Positions 8,971 through 16,684 of a stretch of DNA of 37,063 nt are shown here, piece after piece. Numbering within the stretch: the first letter of the stretch is position 1; every line of letters starts with the position of its first letter. This DNA is from Polyangiaceae bacterium. Lineage in GTDB: Bacteria > Myxococcota_A > Polyangia > Polyangiales > Polyangiaceae. Position numbers and translations under genes: made by a program. The notes below the pieces were generated by a model that saw only the letters and a list, made by a program, of their open reading frames with translations, was not told the DNA's origin and made no database searches. The stretch lies in the NCBI GenBank assembly GCA_016933275.1, contig JAFGBI010000423.1, positions 1 through 37,063 on the forward strand, read 5' to 3'.

Positions 8971-10106
8971 CGGATGCTCGACGCCACGATGTCGGCAAAC
9001 GCCTCCTCGATCTCCTGCTGGCTGTTGGCGGGAATGTACTCGGCGGCGTCGTCGCCCACCCCTTCCCGCGCCATGGCGTTGAGCTCGTTGACGTCGAGGC
9101 CCGCCGGAAGCCCCATCCCGAGCACGTAGGTCCGGACGGGATTGGCCGCATTGATATCGTAGAGCAGGCTAACCTCGTCGGAAGGATCGCCAGCGCAGTT
9201 GTCCTGGCCGTCGGACATCACGACCAAGGTGTACGGCCGGCAGTCGATCCGGGAGTCGTACAGCGGGTCCGCGGGGTCCGGGCTCCCCTTCGAGGCGTCG
9301 TAGATCGGCTGATACCAGTCGGTCCGCGCGGTCGTCACCGAACCGGCGAGCGGCGTGCTCCCGTTCGCGCGAAGCTCCGGGTTGCGGGGCTTGCCCGTGC
9401 CGTCGTCGCAGAAGTTCTCGACGTAGTCGATCCAGCGGAAGACCTGGGCACCCGACCCCACGCCCGGGGCGACCAGGAGGTGGCCGGTGTCGGGGCCGTC
9501 GTTGCCGCAGCCGGTCCCCGAGTAGGTGATGTAGCGATCCTGGCCAGCGACGATCCTCGCGTAGGCGGTGAGCCCGCTCGTGGCGTTGCAGCGACCTCGG
9601 GTGCTGCTCCCCGTGGCGGGGCGACAGCAGTAGGTGGGGTTGTTGCATCCGTCCCAAGCCGCGAAGCGCTCGAGCCCGAAGTCGACCAACCCGGAGTGCG
9701 CGAGAAGGACGCGTTGGAGGGCGGCCTTGGTCGCCGCCATGCGGCTCACGTTCGGCGTGGACACGTACTGGCTCACGGCACCGTTAGCGGCCGTGCATTC
9801 CGCGGGCGCCCCGTCCACGGTGTCCTGGCAGTCGAACGACGTCCCGATCGCGTTGTCGCAGAACCGCGCCGAGGCATCGCTGTCGCCATACTGCGTGCTC
9901 GTGTTGCTGAACCCCCATAGCATCGACCCCGAGGTATCGACGAGCACCAGGATCCGCCCCTTCACCATCGTGATCGGCGCGGGAGCGGCCGTCTTCGCCA
10001 CGGATTCGGTCGGCTCCGGCTCGGGCACCGAACACGCCACCGCGATGCCCATTCCCACGGACAGCGCCACGCCCACACTACGGCCACAGTCACGCCACCT
10101 CTTCAT
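7095..10106 (-). CDS. vWA-domain MopE-repeat surface protein with MYXO-CTERM-like tail
   Basis: 1003 residues; predicted large secreted adhesin or metal-binding protein. The ATG at 10106 has a GGAGGAG ribosome site. A signal peptide ends near Cys25 (IAVAC). The von Willebrand A domain (about 50-375) keeps the MIDAS residues Asp57-x-Ser59-x-Ser61, a Thr in NGSTPLAG and Asp299 in MSDGQDN, so metal-dependent ligand binding is plausible. Eight MopE-like repeats (first CNGLDDNCND at 383) and many further cysteines follow. The last 35 residues carry a Cys, a hydrophobic stretch and RRRGGRR, like the MYXO-CTERM sorting signal of myxobacteria. It is first in an operon with the FGE-like lipoprotein and divergent from an outer-membrane barrel gene. 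It cannot be decided by eye whether Cys25 is lipidated or the tail is the anchor. Confidence 0.88.
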   Translation of the reverse strand: MKRWRDCGRSVGVALSVGMGIAVACSVPEPEPTESVAKTAAPAPITMVKGRILVLVDTSGSMLWGFSNTSTQYGDSDASARFCDNAIGTSFDCQDTVDGAPAECTAANGAVSQYVSTPNVSRMAATKAALQRVLLAHSGLVDFGLERFAAWDGCNNPTYCCRPATGSSTRGRCNATSGLTAYARIVAGQDRYITYSGTGCGNDGPDTGHLLVAPGVGSGAQVFRWIDYVENFCDDGTGKPRNPELRANGSTPLAGSVTTARTDWYQPIYDASKGSPDPADPLYDSRIDCRPYTLVVMSDGQDNCAGDPSDEVSLLYDINAANPVRTYVLGMGLPAGLDVNELNAMAREGVGDDAAEYIPANSQQEIEEAFADIVASSIRVEVCNGLDDNCNDLIDEGMGVWQECTAAAQCESGTCDHGRCTCATVEDCAPRFACSGGFCRPSCTAGEGACENPGITRCLSPTESACCADDGAGTCTPLQAGTGSDEVCNHLDDDCDGLVDEDEQGDPLDCDCTPRPEECNGVDDDCDALVDADDPDLLDVGQPCGSHIGICEPGLTACVDGRIVCEGGVPPEPTEICNGLDDDCDGAIDGMAERCWTGVPAERGVGACVDGEQECTATPGSGVEAWGECIGEVGPTDEICNEIDDDCNGAIDDGISDGLGHSTGEECCPFVQGCSDDETIQCDAGTYECVGDVVECVNAVGPSDEICDGIDNDCDGLVDNMPGIGVTCIPSTDCGGEFQCIPEEAVDGALTCVPTGSGSPEICNGRDDDCDGDVDSADPDLAENDDRIGTPCDEPPEGQDEPPCQPGTWVCSSVLGRLVCEGSVQPGFEVCDGEDNDCDGTPDNDVCDELTDCINVYDEWLCAPPCSSGEFPCGGGEACFSGHCVPSELLERGGTGGAGGANARAGSGSDDEPGGATSSASGGTGPGGASSSSVAGAHGTGEGTGGIEPDEDPDPAPSHQWGLSTGGGGIRCAISPVRTGGWSALFGIALAGAVALRRRGGRR

Positions 10107-10567
10107 GCTCTCCTCCGCGCTCGCACGGCCCTGCCACGACTCGGTCGCCGTGGTGCTCGATCGTCTCGCGTCCGCCCACCTCGGGCAGGTCGTGGACCAG
10201 CAGCCACCCAGAAAGGGTAGCCGACTTTCCACCCCGGAAAAGGCGGCGCCTCGACACCCAACCATGCGACACCGAGCACCGAGGTAAGGAGGACTGGGCG
10301 GGATACCGCCACGGGTTCGCGCTCCACCCACCATCGCGGACCGGGTCACCGCCCTCGCGTTGTTCCAGCAACGCTGCATCCCGGAAGCGAGCGGCAGCCG
10401 CCTCCGAGCACCGGAGCTGACGCCGTTCGACCCCTGACCCCGCGCATCCGTCCGCCCCGGGGGCTCTCCGCGAGCATTCCGCGCAAATGGATTCGCCGTT
10501 GCGGCCGCCGGGGAGACTGTGAGAATCTCTCGACCGGTTGGGGTACGGGTTGTCGAGAGCCGCAATC
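10107..10567. promoter_or_regulatory. divergent intergenic region
   Basis: This 461-bp region separates the vWA/FGE operon (minus) from the TSP3 barrel gene (plus) and must hold both promoters. No gene is apparent. A perfect inverted repeat lies at 10527-10559. I could not assign -35/-10 boxes with confidence. Confidence 0.5.
10527..10559 (+). promoter_or_regulatory. inverted repeat before the TSP3 barrel gene
   Basis: CTCTCGAC (10527-10534) and GTCGAGAG (10552-10559) are perfect 8-bp arms around a 17-nt spacer, ending 8 nt before the ATG at 10568. As DNA it could be an operator; as RNA it would fold over the translation start. No experimental or family knowledge supports either. Confidence 0.45.
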
Positions 10568-12169
10568 ATGGTGGGCACCAAGGTGAACAACACGAAGGTT
10601 TCTGTGCTTTCTCAGCGGTCGTCGTCGACGCAAGCAAGGGCGCGCTCGATTCGGACGTACGATATCGGGACGTGCCTGCCGCCCCGGCTCGGTCGGTGCC
10701 CCTGGCTCGGCGGGGCGGCGGTGCTCGCGACGCTGGCCACGGTGGGCACCCCGGCGGCGGCCCAGGACACCGCCTTCGACGGCGAGTTCTCGGTGCAGCG
10801 GTTCAATCCGGCGCCGGGGCCGCGCAACCTCCTTACTACCCGGGGCGCGCGCCAGGATGGCGAGATGACGTGGAGCGCGGGGGCGATGGTAAACTACGCC
10901 CATCGTCCGTTCGTCGTCCGGAGCTGCATCTCGGAGACAGACTGCGACTCGCCGAACGCCGTCGAGCCCGATGATGTCCTCGTCGTCGAGAACCTGGTCT
11001 CGGCCGATCTCATGGGTTCGCTCACCATCATTCCCTCGCTCCAGATCGGCCTGAGGCTTCCGATCAGCTGGGCCGATGGGCAGGGTCTGACCGAGGAGGG
11101 GGAGCCGGACCCGGACGAGATCTCGGCGGTGGGGCTCGGCGACATGGAGCTCGAGGGCAAATTCCGCTTCCTGGGCACACCCAAGAGCCCGTTCGCGGCC
11201 GCCGGCGCGGTCTTCGTCACCGTGCCGTTCGGATCCCTGACCGCAGAGAGCTCCTACATCGGCGATCGCAGTGTCGGCGCGGGTGCGCGCGGCATCGCCG
11301 ACCTCAAGCTCGGCAACGCGACCATCGCGGCCAACCTCGTCGGCATGTGGCGGCAGCCGGGCCGGGTGGGGACGACCGAGCTCGGGGCCGAGCTCCGGTA
11401 TGGCGTGGGCGCGGCGTACCAGTTCACGCCGATCCTGGCGGTCCTGGTCGACAGCTTCGGGAGCACCGCCTTCAGCAGCAAGACCGGCACCAACGCGCTC
11501 GAGGCGCTACTGGGCGCTCGCGTGACCCCAGGCAGCCTGCCCGTGGCCCTGACGGCGGGCGTGGGTACCGGCGTGATCCAGGGCGTGGGTGCGCCGTCGG
11601 TGCGCGCCCTGCTCGGTCTGGTGTACCTGCACGAGCCCCACGACGAAGACGGGGATGGCTTCCTCGACGAACGCGACGGCTGCCCGACGCTCGCCGAAGA
11701 TTTCGACGACTTCGAGGACGGCGACGGTTGCCCCGAGCCCGACAACGACGGCGACGAGGTGCTGGACGCAGCCGATCGTTGCCCAGACGTGGGTGAGGAT
11801 CCAGACCGCTTCCAGGACGACGACGGCTGCCCCGAGCCCGACAACGATGGGGACGGCCTCCTCGACGACAACGACAGCTGTCCGAACCAGGCCGAAACCA
11901 AGAACGACTTCGAAGACGAGGACGGCTGCCCCGACGAGAAGGACACGGACCGAGACGGGATCCCCGACGCCCGTGACAAGTGCCCCGAAGAACCCGAGGA
12001 CACCGACGGGTTCGAGGACGACGACGGCTGCCCCGAGGCCGACAACGACGGCGACGGCGTCCCGGACAGTCAGGATGAGTGCGGCACGGAGCCCGAGACG
12101 ATGAACGAGTTCGAGGACGACGACGGCTGCCCCGACGAAGCACCCAAGAAGTACCCCTGGCAGCGCTGA
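10568..12169 (+). CDS. outer-membrane barrel protein with thrombospondin type 3 repeats
   Basis: 533 residues from the ATG at 10568; a TTG at 10538 would add ten. The long basic N-terminus leads to a hydrophobic segment (about 48-60) and a cleavage site near TPAAAQ (65/66). Residues about 70-355 alternate as expected for a transmembrane beta-barrel (LRLPISW, LEGKFRFLG, LRYGVGAAYQF). Residues 359-523 hold about five thrombospondin type 3 repeats such as DEDGDGFLDERDGCP and DNDGDGVPD, known as calcium-binding. Related myxobacterial proteins usually end in an OmpA peptidoglycan-binding domain; this one stops at KKYPWQR without it. It is divergent from the vWA/FGE-like operon and may be its outer-membrane partner (inference). 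Confidence 0.87.
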   Translation: MVGTKVNNTKVSVLSQRSSSTQARARSIRTYDIGTCLPPRLGRCPWLGGAAVLATLATVGTPAAAQDTAFDGEFSVQRFNPAPGPRNLLTTRGARQDGEMTWSAGAMVNYAHRPFVVRSCISETDCDSPNAVEPDDVLVVENLVSADLMGSLTIIPSLQIGLRLPISWADGQGLTEEGEPDPDEISAVGLGDMELEGKFRFLGTPKSPFAAAGAVFVTVPFGSLTAESSYIGDRSVGAGARGIADLKLGNATIAANLVGMWRQPGRVGTTELGAELRYGVGAAYQFTPILAVLVDSFGSTAFSSKTGTNALEALLGARVTPGSLPVALTAGVGTGVIQGVGAPSVRALLGLVYLHEPHDEDGDGFLDERDGCPTLAEDFDDFEDGDGCPEPDNDGDEVLDAADRCPDVGEDPDRFQDDDGCPEPDNDGDGLLDDNDSCPNQAETKNDFEDEDGCPDEKDTDRDGIPDARDKCPEEPEDTDGFEDDDGCPEADNDGDGVPDSQDECGTEPETMNEFEDDDGCPDEAPKKYPWQR

Positions 12170-12818
12170 GCCATTCTCAGAGACGAACCCGCCACGCCGC
12201 CGGTCGCGCCCTGGCTCGGATCACCTGGCGGTCCGCGCCTGACCGTGGGCGGTCCAGCCACGATGGAGGCCGTCATCCCGCGCGGCAAGGCTTCCCGTCC
12301 GGAGCAATCTGGGCCAGAACGATCTCGTCCGCCGAGACCCCGATGACTGGTGGGGCTTCGCCCCCGCCCAACTGCCGCACGCCTGCGCGCTAGTCGCCGT
12401 GTCGAGCGAAAAGCCGACTCGGTCTGGTCGAGCCTTCGACCTCACCGCCGCTCCGCCCACTGCGTGGCCCCCCCACCCGACACCGCGGCGCCGCGCGGCG
12501 GCGGCGCCACGGCTCGGCGTGGCAAGGACCCCACTTGCCTCCATCCGAAGCGGATCGACTCGGGATTAGCGAGTTCTTCACCTCAGGAGCGCCAACGTGC
12601 GCCCCTCGGTCACGGAGGACCCGAGGGGCCGGTTGGGAACGGTTTCCGACCGGCCCCATCCGCTCCGCGTCGAACGGCGCTGCGTGCGGGGTCGAACCCG
12701 GACCCGCCCCGGCACGCGGCCTGGTCTCCGCCGAGAGACCGATCGGAATGCCAACAGCAACGGCGCCGCTGGAAACGTACGCATGCCCAGCGCGGGGCGG
12801 ATCCTCAGACCTGGTGGA
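12170..12818. other. 649-bp convergent intergenic region
   Basis: This lies between the ends of two convergent genes. Apart from the hairpins at 12601-12657 I see no gene. Short frames on both strands lack recognisable motifs or ribosome sites. Its length is unusual between convergent genes and it may contain decayed sequence. Confidence 0.4.
12601..12657. terminator. two overlapping, mutually exclusive hairpins
   Basis: Hairpin A pairs 12601-12609 (GCCCCTCGG) with 12621-12629, a perfect 9-bp stem. Hairpin B pairs 12625-12633 (GGGGCCGGT) with 12649-12657. B extends inward with two wobble pairs to about 15 bp and a 3-nt loop. A and B share 12625-12629, so only one can form. Either could terminate transcription from either side of this convergent gap. 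No T-tract follows, which is common at high GC. Confidence 0.5.
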
Positions 12819-13727
12819 TCAGTGGAGGTAGATGAAGAACCCGACGTTCGCCTCCGCCGAGTCCAGTCCGCCGTGGATTCTGGCGACCGGGTCGGCATCG
12901 CCGGCCTTGGCAACGGTGAGGTCTACCAGGTTGAACCCGGCCCCCGCATAGACCGAGAACCAATCGGCCACGAAATGCTCCACCTGGAGGTCGATCGGCA
13001 TCCAGACCTCGGCGAGCTTATAGTCCGTGGCAACGCCCGGAGTGCCGCCCTCCCCACCTTCCCCGCCGGTACCGCCAGTGCCGCCAGTGCCGCCAGTGCC
13101 GACGTCGCCCGTCCCGTCGTTCTGGTTGTAGTTCGTGAAACCGATCCCGAAGCCCAGGTTGAGGCGCGTGTTCTTCCGGCCAGCCAACGCGATGATCGCC
13201 TCGAGCTCGGGCGAGACCGTGGTCTCCGTGATGTCGCTGGTGTCGTCATAGTCCACCGACACCAGCATGGCGGGCTGTAGGGCGAATCGTCGCGACAACC
13301 ACATCCGGAGGTCGACGCTGGAGGTCAAGCCGAGCGCGTTCCCCGCGCCGATGCTCGGACCGAATCCGACGGTGCCGGGCCGGGGGATTCGTTCGTCGGC
13401 AGGCGCGGCCTCCGGGACCGCCGCCGCTCCGCCGACCCCTGCCACGGGAACGCCCGCCGCCGTCGCTGGTGCCACGGGTTGGACCCCGGTCGCCGGCGGG
13501 GACGCCGGCGCCGGACTCGGCGCCACCGGGACCGCCGTTGCCGTCCCACCGGTCCCCGCGTAGGTCTCCGACGGCGCGACGGGAGTCGGCTGCAGAGGCG
13601 TGGGTTCGGCCGTCGGCGTACCCGCTGGAGGCATGGTGGTGTCCGTGCCCTGGGCGCTGGCGCCCATGGTGACGCTGGCCATGGCCAGCGAGAGCAGCGT
13701 CGCCGTTCGATAGTTTGACATCCTCAT
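12819..13727 (-). CDS. exported barrel-like protein with Pro/Ala-rich N-terminal linker
   Basis: 302 residues; not recognised as a named family. The ATG at 13727 follows GGGAGGAAG. A signal peptide ends near ASAQG (about residue 28). A Pro/Ala/Thr-rich linker follows to about residue 112. The rest reads like a small outer-membrane beta-barrel with alternating strands (SSVDLRMWLSRRFALQP, NLGFGIGFTNY, WFSVYAGAGFNLV) and ends in the aromatic FFIYLH, typical of barrel assembly signals. A TGG/EGG run sits in one loop, so that loop is probably surface exposed. It is convergent with the TSP3 barrel gene. Confidence 0.75.
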   Translation of the reverse strand: MRMSNYRTATLLSLAMASVTMGASAQGTDTTMPPAGTPTAEPTPLQPTPVAPSETYAGTGGTATAVPVAPSPAPASPPATGVQPVAPATAAGVPVAGVGGAAAVPEAAPADERIPRPGTVGFGPSIGAGNALGLTSSVDLRMWLSRRFALQPAMLVSVDYDDTSDITETTVSPELEAIIALAGRKNTRLNLGFGIGFTNYNQNDGTGDVGTGGTGGTGGTGGEGGEGGTPGVATDYKLAEVWMPIDLQVEHFVADWFSVYAGAGFNLVDLTVAKAGDADPVARIHGGLDSAEANVGFFIYLH

Positions 13728-14007
13728 CGTCTTCCTCCCTGGGGGATGGTGCGAGTGCGGTGGCACATCCGCTCGAGCCTCGCCCCGAGGGCAAACCCGA
13801 GCGGGGCAGACAGTATCACGGCACGCAAGGAGGGGAACTTCTTTCTCGAGGCGGAGTCGAAGGTCCCTGCACCCTCCTCCCGCTCGATTCGTGTTCGGTC
13901 CCGCCTCCACGCTCGATCCTTCGCCGCGGCGAGGCGCGCCAGCCTCGGCATGGGGTATTGCTCGCGGTTCGCTGAGAGGCGCTGGAGCGGGCCGTCGGCG
14001 CCGGGGT

Positions 14008-14895
14008 ATGCTCCGCGACGTGGAGCCTCGCCGGCGCCCACCCCATCGGAGCGCGCTCTACCCTGCGGTCGTCGCCACCATCTTGGGGGGCGCGGGCTGC
14101 CCTGCTCGACCGACCCCGGGTGGGGGTGCCCCGGCCGAGAGCGCCCACGCGCCCGCGCTGGTCCCAACGGCGCCGCCCTGGCGCGGAGCGTTCGATCGCC
14201 GGGCTCGTCGAGTGCAGGTCCGCGTGGGACTGGAGGAGCGCACCCTGCATCTGGTGCCACCAGTCCAAGGCACGGGACCGTTCCCGATCCTCGTCGTCTT
14301 CCACGGGCGCGGCGGAAACGGCGAGGCTGCCGCGCAGCGGTTCGCGATCGAACGGGCCGTGCGTTCGCCGTTCGTCGGCCTCTACCCCGACGGACGGCCG
14401 CAGCCATGGATGCACGGCGCGATCGGGTGGGACTCGCGGGAAGAGGGGAGCCCCGATCTCGAGTTCTTCGATGCCATGGTGGAGTGGGCGCGCGCCACGG
14501 TGGGTGGAGATCCCGGGCGAGTCCACGTGCTCGGCTATAGCTGGGGTGGCGGGATGGCGAACCACGTCGCCTGTACCCGCCCGACGCGGGTTCGGTCGGT
14601 GGTCTCGGTCGGCGGGGGTGGCCCGTCCGTGCCCTGTGGGAGCGGGGTATCGGCGCTGGTGGTTCACGGCGTGAACGACCAGGAGGAGCCCATCGCAGCA
14701 GGCCATGACACCTATGCCGCCTGGGCCTTCGCCGCGGATTGCGGTCCCGGGGAGCAGCCCGCGCTCGGAGGCAACTGCGTGGCGCGAGAGGGCTGTGGAG
14801 ACGGCAGCCAGGTCCTGTTCTGCGAGCACCCACGCGGCCATGAGTGGCCATCGTTCCTCAAGGGCCCTGCGCTCGGCGAATTTCTGGGGCTCTAG
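14008..14895 (+). CDS. PHB-depolymerase/feruloyl-esterase-like lipoprotein
   Basis: 295-residue alpha/beta hydrolase of the esterase/PHB depolymerase (LpqC, CE1-like) superfamily, probably hydrolysing short polyester, aryl or feruloyl esters outside the cytoplasm. From the ATG at 14008 a signal leads to lipobox LGGAGC with Cys31; a GTG at 14020 is an alternative start. VVFHGRGGNG forms the oxyanion region, GYSWGGG gives nucleophile Ser178, Asp224 is in GVNDQEEP, and His278 is in RGHEWPSF. The triad appears complete. Several cysteines suggest disulfides. The genes at 13727 (minus) and here diverge. With CE15, GH5 and GH115 nearby, a feruloyl esterase role is attractive but unproven. Confidence 0.85.
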   Translation: MLRDVEPRRRPPHRSALYPAVVATILGGAGCPARPTPGGGAPAESAHAPALVPTAPPWRGAFDRRARRVQVRVGLEERTLHLVPPVQGTGPFPILVVFHGRGGNGEAAAQRFAIERAVRSPFVGLYPDGRPQPWMHGAIGWDSREEGSPDLEFFDAMVEWARATVGGDPGRVHVLGYSWGGGMANHVACTRPTRVRSVVSVGGGGPSVPCGSGVSALVVHGVNDQEEPIAAGHDTYAAWAFAADCGPGEQPALGGNCVAREGCGDGSQVLFCEHPRGHEWPSFLKGPALGEFLGL

Positions 14896-15073
14896 AGCGG
14901 CAATCCGGTCGCCCGACGCCAGAACCCAGCCCAGCTGCCCGGCCCTGGCGACCCGTCGTGCCAGCCCCCGCCCGGCCCCTCCACCCGCAGCGCGCCCAGC
15001 GAGCCGCCGATCGAGGCTGCGGGGGGACGCCCCCCGCTCGGCTTCGCCTCGGCGCGGTGGTACCCTGGGGTCG

Positions 15074-15409
15074 ATGCCGTCGGTCAGCACCGCTCTCGCC
15101 GAGGTCCTCGCCGACTATCGGCGGCGGCTCGACGACGGCCTGGGGCCGCGGGTCGTCGAGGTTCGGCTCTTCGGCTCCCACGCCCGGGGTGAGGCGCGGT
15201 CCGGCTCGGACGTGGACGTCGTGGTCGTCCTGGATGACCTTCGGAGCCACGCGGACCGGTGCTTCCCGGCCGAGGTCGCCGGCGAGCTGCTGGTGGAGCG
15301 CGGCGTGGTGGTCTGCCCTCTGGTGCTCTCGGTGGCCGAGCTCGATCACCTGCGACGGCGGGAAGACCAACTCGTCGCGAACCTCGACCGCGAGGGGATC
15401 GTCCTGTGA
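15074..15409 (+). CDS. MNT-type nucleotidyltransferase (HEPN partner)
   Basis: 111-residue minimal nucleotidyltransferase of the pol-beta superfamily. The signature GSHARGEARSGSDVD supplies Gly34-Ser35 and the metal-binding Asp46 and Asp48. The usual third acidic residue is not obvious in VVVCPLVLS. In known MNT/HEPN (MntA/HepT) modules the MNT protein modifies and neutralises the HEPN toxin. The 3' end overlaps the HEPN gene by 4 nt (GTGA), which implies coupled translation. The start at 15074 gives the normal family length; the long upstream open frame is a shadow. Confidence 0.85.
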   Translation: MPSVSTALAEVLADYRRRLDDGLGPRVVEVRLFGSHARGEARSGSDVDVVVVLDDLRSHADRCFPAEVAGELLVERGVVVCPLVLSVAELDHLRRREDQLVANLDREGIVL

Positions 15410-15825
15410 CCGAGGAGAATCGTCTTCAGAATGCCCACGCCGAGATCGCCAAGGCCTTCGCGGCCCTCGGCGCAGCGCGGGCCCTCGGCGACCTCGGGCT
15501 GTTCGACGACGCCTCGAGCCGGCTATACTACGCCATCTTCCACCTCGTAAGCGCTGCGCTGTTGATGGTGGGGGTCCAGGCCGAGACGCATGGGGGAGTC
15601 GCCGCACTACTCGGCCAGCACCTTGTGCGGCCGGGCCTCGTTCCCGTCGCGGTCGCGCGCGATTTCAGCACGCTCATGGCCCTGCGCCAGCAGTCCGACT
15701 ACAACCGGCACTTCGTGTGCGACGCTAATGGTTTCGCTGACGATCTGGCCCGTGCCGAGGTGACCTTTCGAGTGCTCGCTGGATTCCTCGCGTCGCGGGG
15801 CGCGTCCGTGCCCGGGCAAGGATGA
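15406..15825 (+). CDS. HEPN domain protein (UPF0332-like)
   Basis: 139-residue all-helical HEPN protein. The GTG at 15406 overlaps the MNT stop. Family features are SRLYYAIFHLVSAALL with a following His62, and Arg94 in RQQSDY. In UPF0332/HEPN proteins this Arg-containing segment is the conserved motif; the RX4HXY motif of HepT is not seen exactly, so RNase activity is uncertain. Its stop overlaps the next frame by 4 nt (ATGA), making a three-cistron unit MNT-HEPN-ATPase whose third member is broken. A toxin-antitoxin role is inference from the pair. Confidence 0.82.
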   Translation: MTEENRLQNAHAEIAKAFAALGAARALGDLGLFDDASSRLYYAIFHLVSAALLMVGVQAETHGGVAALLGQHLVRPGLVPVAVARDFSTLMALRQQSDYNRHFVCDANGFADDLARAEVTFRVLAGFLASRGASVPGQG

Positions 15826-16332
15826 CACGAGCGTACCGGGAAATTCTGCGCAACGCCACCCGACTGCTAACCGAGGTCGCGACCGAGTCTCCGGTCGTCG
15901 GCGTGGTCGATCCCCGCCAGTCCGGGAAGACGACCCTCTGCCGCAGCTGCTTCCCCACGCACCGATACGTCTCGCTCGAGGCGCCCGACACCCTGGCGTT
16001 CGCCGACGAGGGTCGATCTGGTCATCGAGTCCCCGGAGGTAATGCACCTCGTGGAGGCCAAGTCCGGGGCCACCATCGCCCGTGACTTCTTCGACGCCCT
16101 GCGCAAGCTCGGAGAAGCCGCCACCGCCGCCCACCCCACCGTGCCCGTGCTCCGCTGGGTCGTCTACGGCGGCGACGCCGAGCAGCGGCGGACCGACGCG
16201 ATGGCGCTGCCGTGGCGCGACGTGGCACGCATCCTCGCTGGGGGGTGCGTAGCCGACCGTCGCCAGCATCCAGGTCGACGCGACATCGAGCGCCATGGGA
16301 TCCCCGGGTTCGAGCGCTGGTCGTCTGGCTGA
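15822..16332 (+). pseudogene. AAA ATPase (DUF4143 type) remnant
   Basis: The 5' piece (15822 to about 16010) reads like the start of ATPases with a DUF4143 C-terminus: YREILRNATRLLTEV, then PRQSGKTTL (Walker A) and YVSLEAPDTLAFADE. At about 16010 the frame shifts by deletion to the 3' piece, VDLVIES, MHLVEAKSGATIARDFF and WVVYGGDAEQRRTD, the end of the same family. The Walker B and middle regions (about 250 residues) are gone. In-frame reading of the 5' piece alone stops at 16085. It starts with an ATGA overlap to HEPN, so an intact ancestor was part of that operon. Confidence 0.8.
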
Positions 16333-16684
16333 GGAATGCGACGACGGAACCGCACGGACTGGGACGGCGGCAACGCGGATTGTCACCTCGAGCAAGCCCG
16401 GCCCCGTTCGAGTTCGGCACGACTGTCCGACAGTCGGCACCGGTCGGCGCGACTGTGGGCTCGGCACCGACCCGGCAGCGCTCAAGCCCAGCGGAAGCGA
16501 GCTGACGCCCGTCAGCGGGCGCGTTGCGGCAGTGGCACCACCCCGGATCGCCACCACGACCAGCCCAACTGTCACCACGACCGGCAAGACCTCCGCGAAT
16601 GGATCTCCGACTGGGACCGGAGATGACCCCTCGCTTGCGCGCTGGCGTGGAAAGCGGCGCCTGCTATTCTGGAAAGTTGAACCA
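16333..16684. other. 352-bp intergenic region
   Basis: This lies between the ATPase remnant and the vWA lipoprotein gene. It is less GC-skewed near its 3' end and presumably carries the promoter of the vWA gene. No gene, clear promoter boxes or hairpin were identified. Confidence 0.35.

Noticed and set aside
7227..9920. 897-codon plus-strand open frame opposite the vWA protein gene
   Set aside because: Again a mirror of the repeats and high GC; sequence is Val/Ala/Arg-rich without any fold signature.
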